From assembly GCA_016860845.1 (NCBI GenBank), contig BOKF01000005.1, positions 62,001 through 126,000 of the forward strand: a stretch of 64,000 bases of DNA, given 5' to 3'. The stretch comes from Chloroflexota bacterium (GTDB lineage Bacteria; Chloroflexota; Anaerolineae; 4572-78; J111). A program made the translations under genes and the position numbers. Positions 62,721 to 64,000 of the stretch are shown piece after piece (the first letter of the stretch is position 1; each line of letters starts with the position of its first letter). The notes beneath the pieces are model-generated. The model ran no database searches, had not been told where the DNA came from, and saw only the letters and a list, made by a program, of their open reading frames with translations.

Positions 62721-62790
62721 CGTGATACGTAATGCGTGATGCGTGATGGTATCCAGGCAAGATTTCTTACGCATCACGTATCACGCATCA
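62721..62790. repeat. Imperfect inverted repeat (GCGTGAT words)
   Basis: CGTGATACGTAATGCGTGATGCGTGATG at the left side is roughly complementary to ACGCATCACGTATCACGCATCA on the right (about 62769-62790), with a 20-base spacer. It is made of inverted GCGTGAT words. Confidence 0.6.
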
Positions 62791-62921
62791 AGCCGGTGAG
62801 AACAATTGGATGATTTAAATCTTGGAACTGCCTAATCCAATTTTACGTATCCAGTATAATGAGCAAAACTTTTTAGAAAAATAACCTATTATTATGCAAT
62901 ATTTCTTGATAAAAAGGCATA

Positions 62922-63020
62922 ATGGCCAAAAATTTGGTTAAGCTTCTGAGTGAACCAGAACGCATAGATGAAGTAGAGCGATATTTTATTCCATTAATGC
63001 CGTGGGTCAGGTATAATTAG
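62922..63020 (+). CDS. Very small ORF, doubtful
   Basis: ATG 62922 opens a 32-codon frame beginning MAKNLVKLLSEPERIDEVER and ending in RYN. AAAAAGG lies 4 bases upstream. The amphipathic, charged start looks plausible, and the frame might be a remnant of a longer gene. Nothing supports it beyond this. Confidence 0.3.
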   Translation: MAKNLVKLLSEPERIDEVERYFIPLMPWVRYN

Positions 63021-63141
63021 TCTGAAGAGGATTGATCTATATCGCTGCTATTCAACCGCCTGTGGCATTTCTGATAGCTTCACTCCAAAATATTTTATTC
63101 TGCTTGGGAAAGGGGGACCAGCCAGTCAAGGAGAAATAACG

Positions 63142-63786
63142 ATGATAAACGAATTAGGTTATTATTTTCACCCACTGCCCCAATCTGGTACTCATGCCTA
63201 TTCGCAACTGGACATTAATATTTACAGCCAACCGACCGGAAAGCATTTTGACCCTATCAGGGTGCATTTATTTGTCTTCAAGGCGGATCAAGACCTGGTG
63301 AGAGCGACCATTGGCCCCTCCTGGACCGGCCCAAGCCCGTTGCGGGTCGGGCCGGGCCGGGTGATATTGCAGGATTATCGGGATAAGATGGTCACAGCTT
63401 TTACCTTTGGCGGTGAAATGGAAATAACCAACCACAGTTTATACACAAGTTGCCAATTAACCTCGCCGGCGCCCATTTTTCACCTGGTGCCAGGCCAAGA
63501 CACTCCTACGGTCCTGGTCACTGAGTTTGAGTCATTCCTGGCCAGGCGGCGGGCTGAATGGGCCGGCAACGAAGCAGGCTTCGAGGCACGCCTGGCTAAG
63601 GTCGAACCGTTCACTCTTTTTGTGGTGGGATTGGCGACAATTAAAGCGCATATGCAGCACGTCTCCCCTCAATTACGGGGTGAGTCATATCGGCAGGAGG
63701 CCCAGGTTATTAATGAGGCAATCCGGACCGTTCAGGGAAATGGTCACTGGCCGGCCTCGCTGCCAACGCTGGCCGAACTGCTCTAG
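63142..63786 (+). CDS. Conserved-looking hypothetical protein
   Basis: The 214-residue protein has a strand-rich first part (INELGYYFHPLPQSGTHAYSQLDINIYSQPTG and VRATIGPSWTGPSPLRVGPG) and a helical last third (FESFLARRRAEWAGNEAGFEARLAKVEPF). AGGAGA precedes ATG 63142 by 8 bases. No family is recognised; there is no signal peptide, no membrane helix and no zinc-ligand cluster. It lies past the partition genes, with a small-RNA candidate next. Confidence 0.6.
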   Translation: MINELGYYFHPLPQSGTHAYSQLDINIYSQPTGKHFDPIRVHLFVFKADQDLVRATIGPSWTGPSPLRVGPGRVILQDYRDKMVTAFTFGGEMEITNHSLYTSCQLTSPAPIFHLVPGQDTPTVLVTEFESFLARRRAEWAGNEAGFEARLAKVEPFTLFVVGLATIKAHMQHVSPQLRGESYRQEAQVINEAIRTVQGNGHWPASLPTLAELL

Positions 63787-63850
63787 CTGCGAAATTATCT
63801 GATGACCCGCGAGTGAAGATATCTTGGACTGGCGAGGCGTCTTTTCGGTA

Positions 63851-63879
63851 TTGAAGTCGCTCAGCAGGTATGGTATAAT
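63851..63879 (+). promoter_or_regulatory. Promoter of candidate small RNA 3
   Basis: TTGAAG (63851-63856) and a perfect TATAAT (63874-63879) are spaced by 17 bases. The predicted start is near 63886. Confidence 0.75.
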
Positions 63880-63885
63880 ATTATC

Positions 63886-63997
63886 AAAAGTAAATAGCTT
63901 TTAGTGCCAAACAAGGGGGGATGCCCAAACCACACTATGGATAATGTCTCCCTTTGTTCCGCCAGCACGCCGCCTCGTTCAACGGGCGGCGTTTTTT
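63886..63997 (+). ncRNA. Candidate small RNA 3
   Basis: About 112 nt between a promoter and a terminator. A 12-bp helix, AACAAGGGGGGA (63910-63921) with TCTCCCTTTGTT (63947-63958), has two G-U pairs and a 25-base loop. No protein frame or known RNA family is evident. Confidence 0.65.
63968..63997 (+). terminator. Intrinsic terminator at the window end
   Basis: CGCCGCC (63968-63974) pairs exactly with GGCGGCG (63985-63991), followed by six T. Confidence 0.88.
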
Positions 63998-64000
63998 GTT

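Larger units (their letters stand above)
62341..63141. other. AT-rich intergenic region
   Basis: The 800-base gap is AT-rich and contains an inverted element at about 62721-62790 and the weak reading frame listed below. A half-match to the canonical parS (GTTTCACGT near 62513) is too short to call. No other gene is supported. Confidence 0.6.

Noticed and set aside
1..64000. tRNA, rRNA, tmRNA or SRP RNA genes
   Set aside because: I looked for T-loop and conserved core sequences and saw none; the structured RNA candidates do not match these families by eye.

Overview
The window looks like about 64 kb of a GC-rich, filamentous-type Chloroflexota (Anaerolineae-like) genome. The reasons are by-eye gene content and style: a Ycf46-like AAA ATPase with DUF1257/DUF2997 partners, HEAT-WD40 proteins, FG-GAP and TolB-like propellers with membrane anchors, CotH/lamin-tail proteins, large PAS hybrid kinases, a DUF99 protein, and many locus-specific intergenic hairpins. 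No rRNA, tRNA, CRISPR array or transposase was seen. The lineage is an inference, not a search result.

Layout. (1) 0.2-10.3 kb: an acyl-CoA dehydrogenase, then a cassette of AAA ATPase, two paralogous HEAT/WD40 scaffolds, a short Hsp70, DUF1257, DUF2997 and an NrdG-like radical SAM enzyme. (2) 10.3-24.5 kb: a DapA-family aldolase, a two-gene histidine-kinase relay, a CYTH-HTH-CHAD polyphosphate protein, a radical SAM/SPASM-like protein, two family-4 glycosyltransferases and two membrane-anchored zinc-ribbon/propeller proteins. (3) 24.6-32.4 kb: 2-oxoglutarate dehydrogenase E1 and E2 behind a clear promoter, then a minus-strand set (sulfotransferase, luciferase-like oxidoreductase, zinc ribbon, phosphoribosyltransferase, endonuclease/exonuclease/phosphatase fold). 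(4) 32.6-39.2 kb: a minus-strand sigma/anti-sigma-like pair, a TolB-like propeller and a secreted CotH protein. (5) 39.3-49.5 kb: a large Lhr helicase, an NSS transporter, a URO-D-fold protein, a Tat-exported DUF362 protein, a PIG-L deacetylase and a DUF99 protein.

(6) 49.5-64 kb differs sharply: it is a plasmid- or chromid-like replication and partition module. Nine same-direction iterons (49.73-50.59 kb) lie downstream of an initiator gene that carries two more copies. The initiator appears to have two tandem winged-helix units and a C-terminal DnaA domain I. Beyond it lie two structured-RNA candidates, a small DNA-binding/zinc protein, overlapping parB-parA, an FtsK/HerA-like membrane ATPase, an HTH-HEAT protein behind direct repeats, a very small ORF coupled to a B12-binding radical SAM gene, and a second parB. 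Both parB genes contain two copies of the palindrome GGTGAAC-N4-GTTCACC inside the segment coding for an inter-domain insert. A third small-RNA candidate closes the window.

The working reading is that the Rep protein binds the iterons and recruits the replicative helicase through its DnaA-like domain, while ParA with two ParB paralogues segregates the replicon, perhaps from centromere sites embedded in the parB genes. Whether the module is an integrated plasmid or the origin of a second chromosome carrying the metabolic genes cannot be decided from the window alone.
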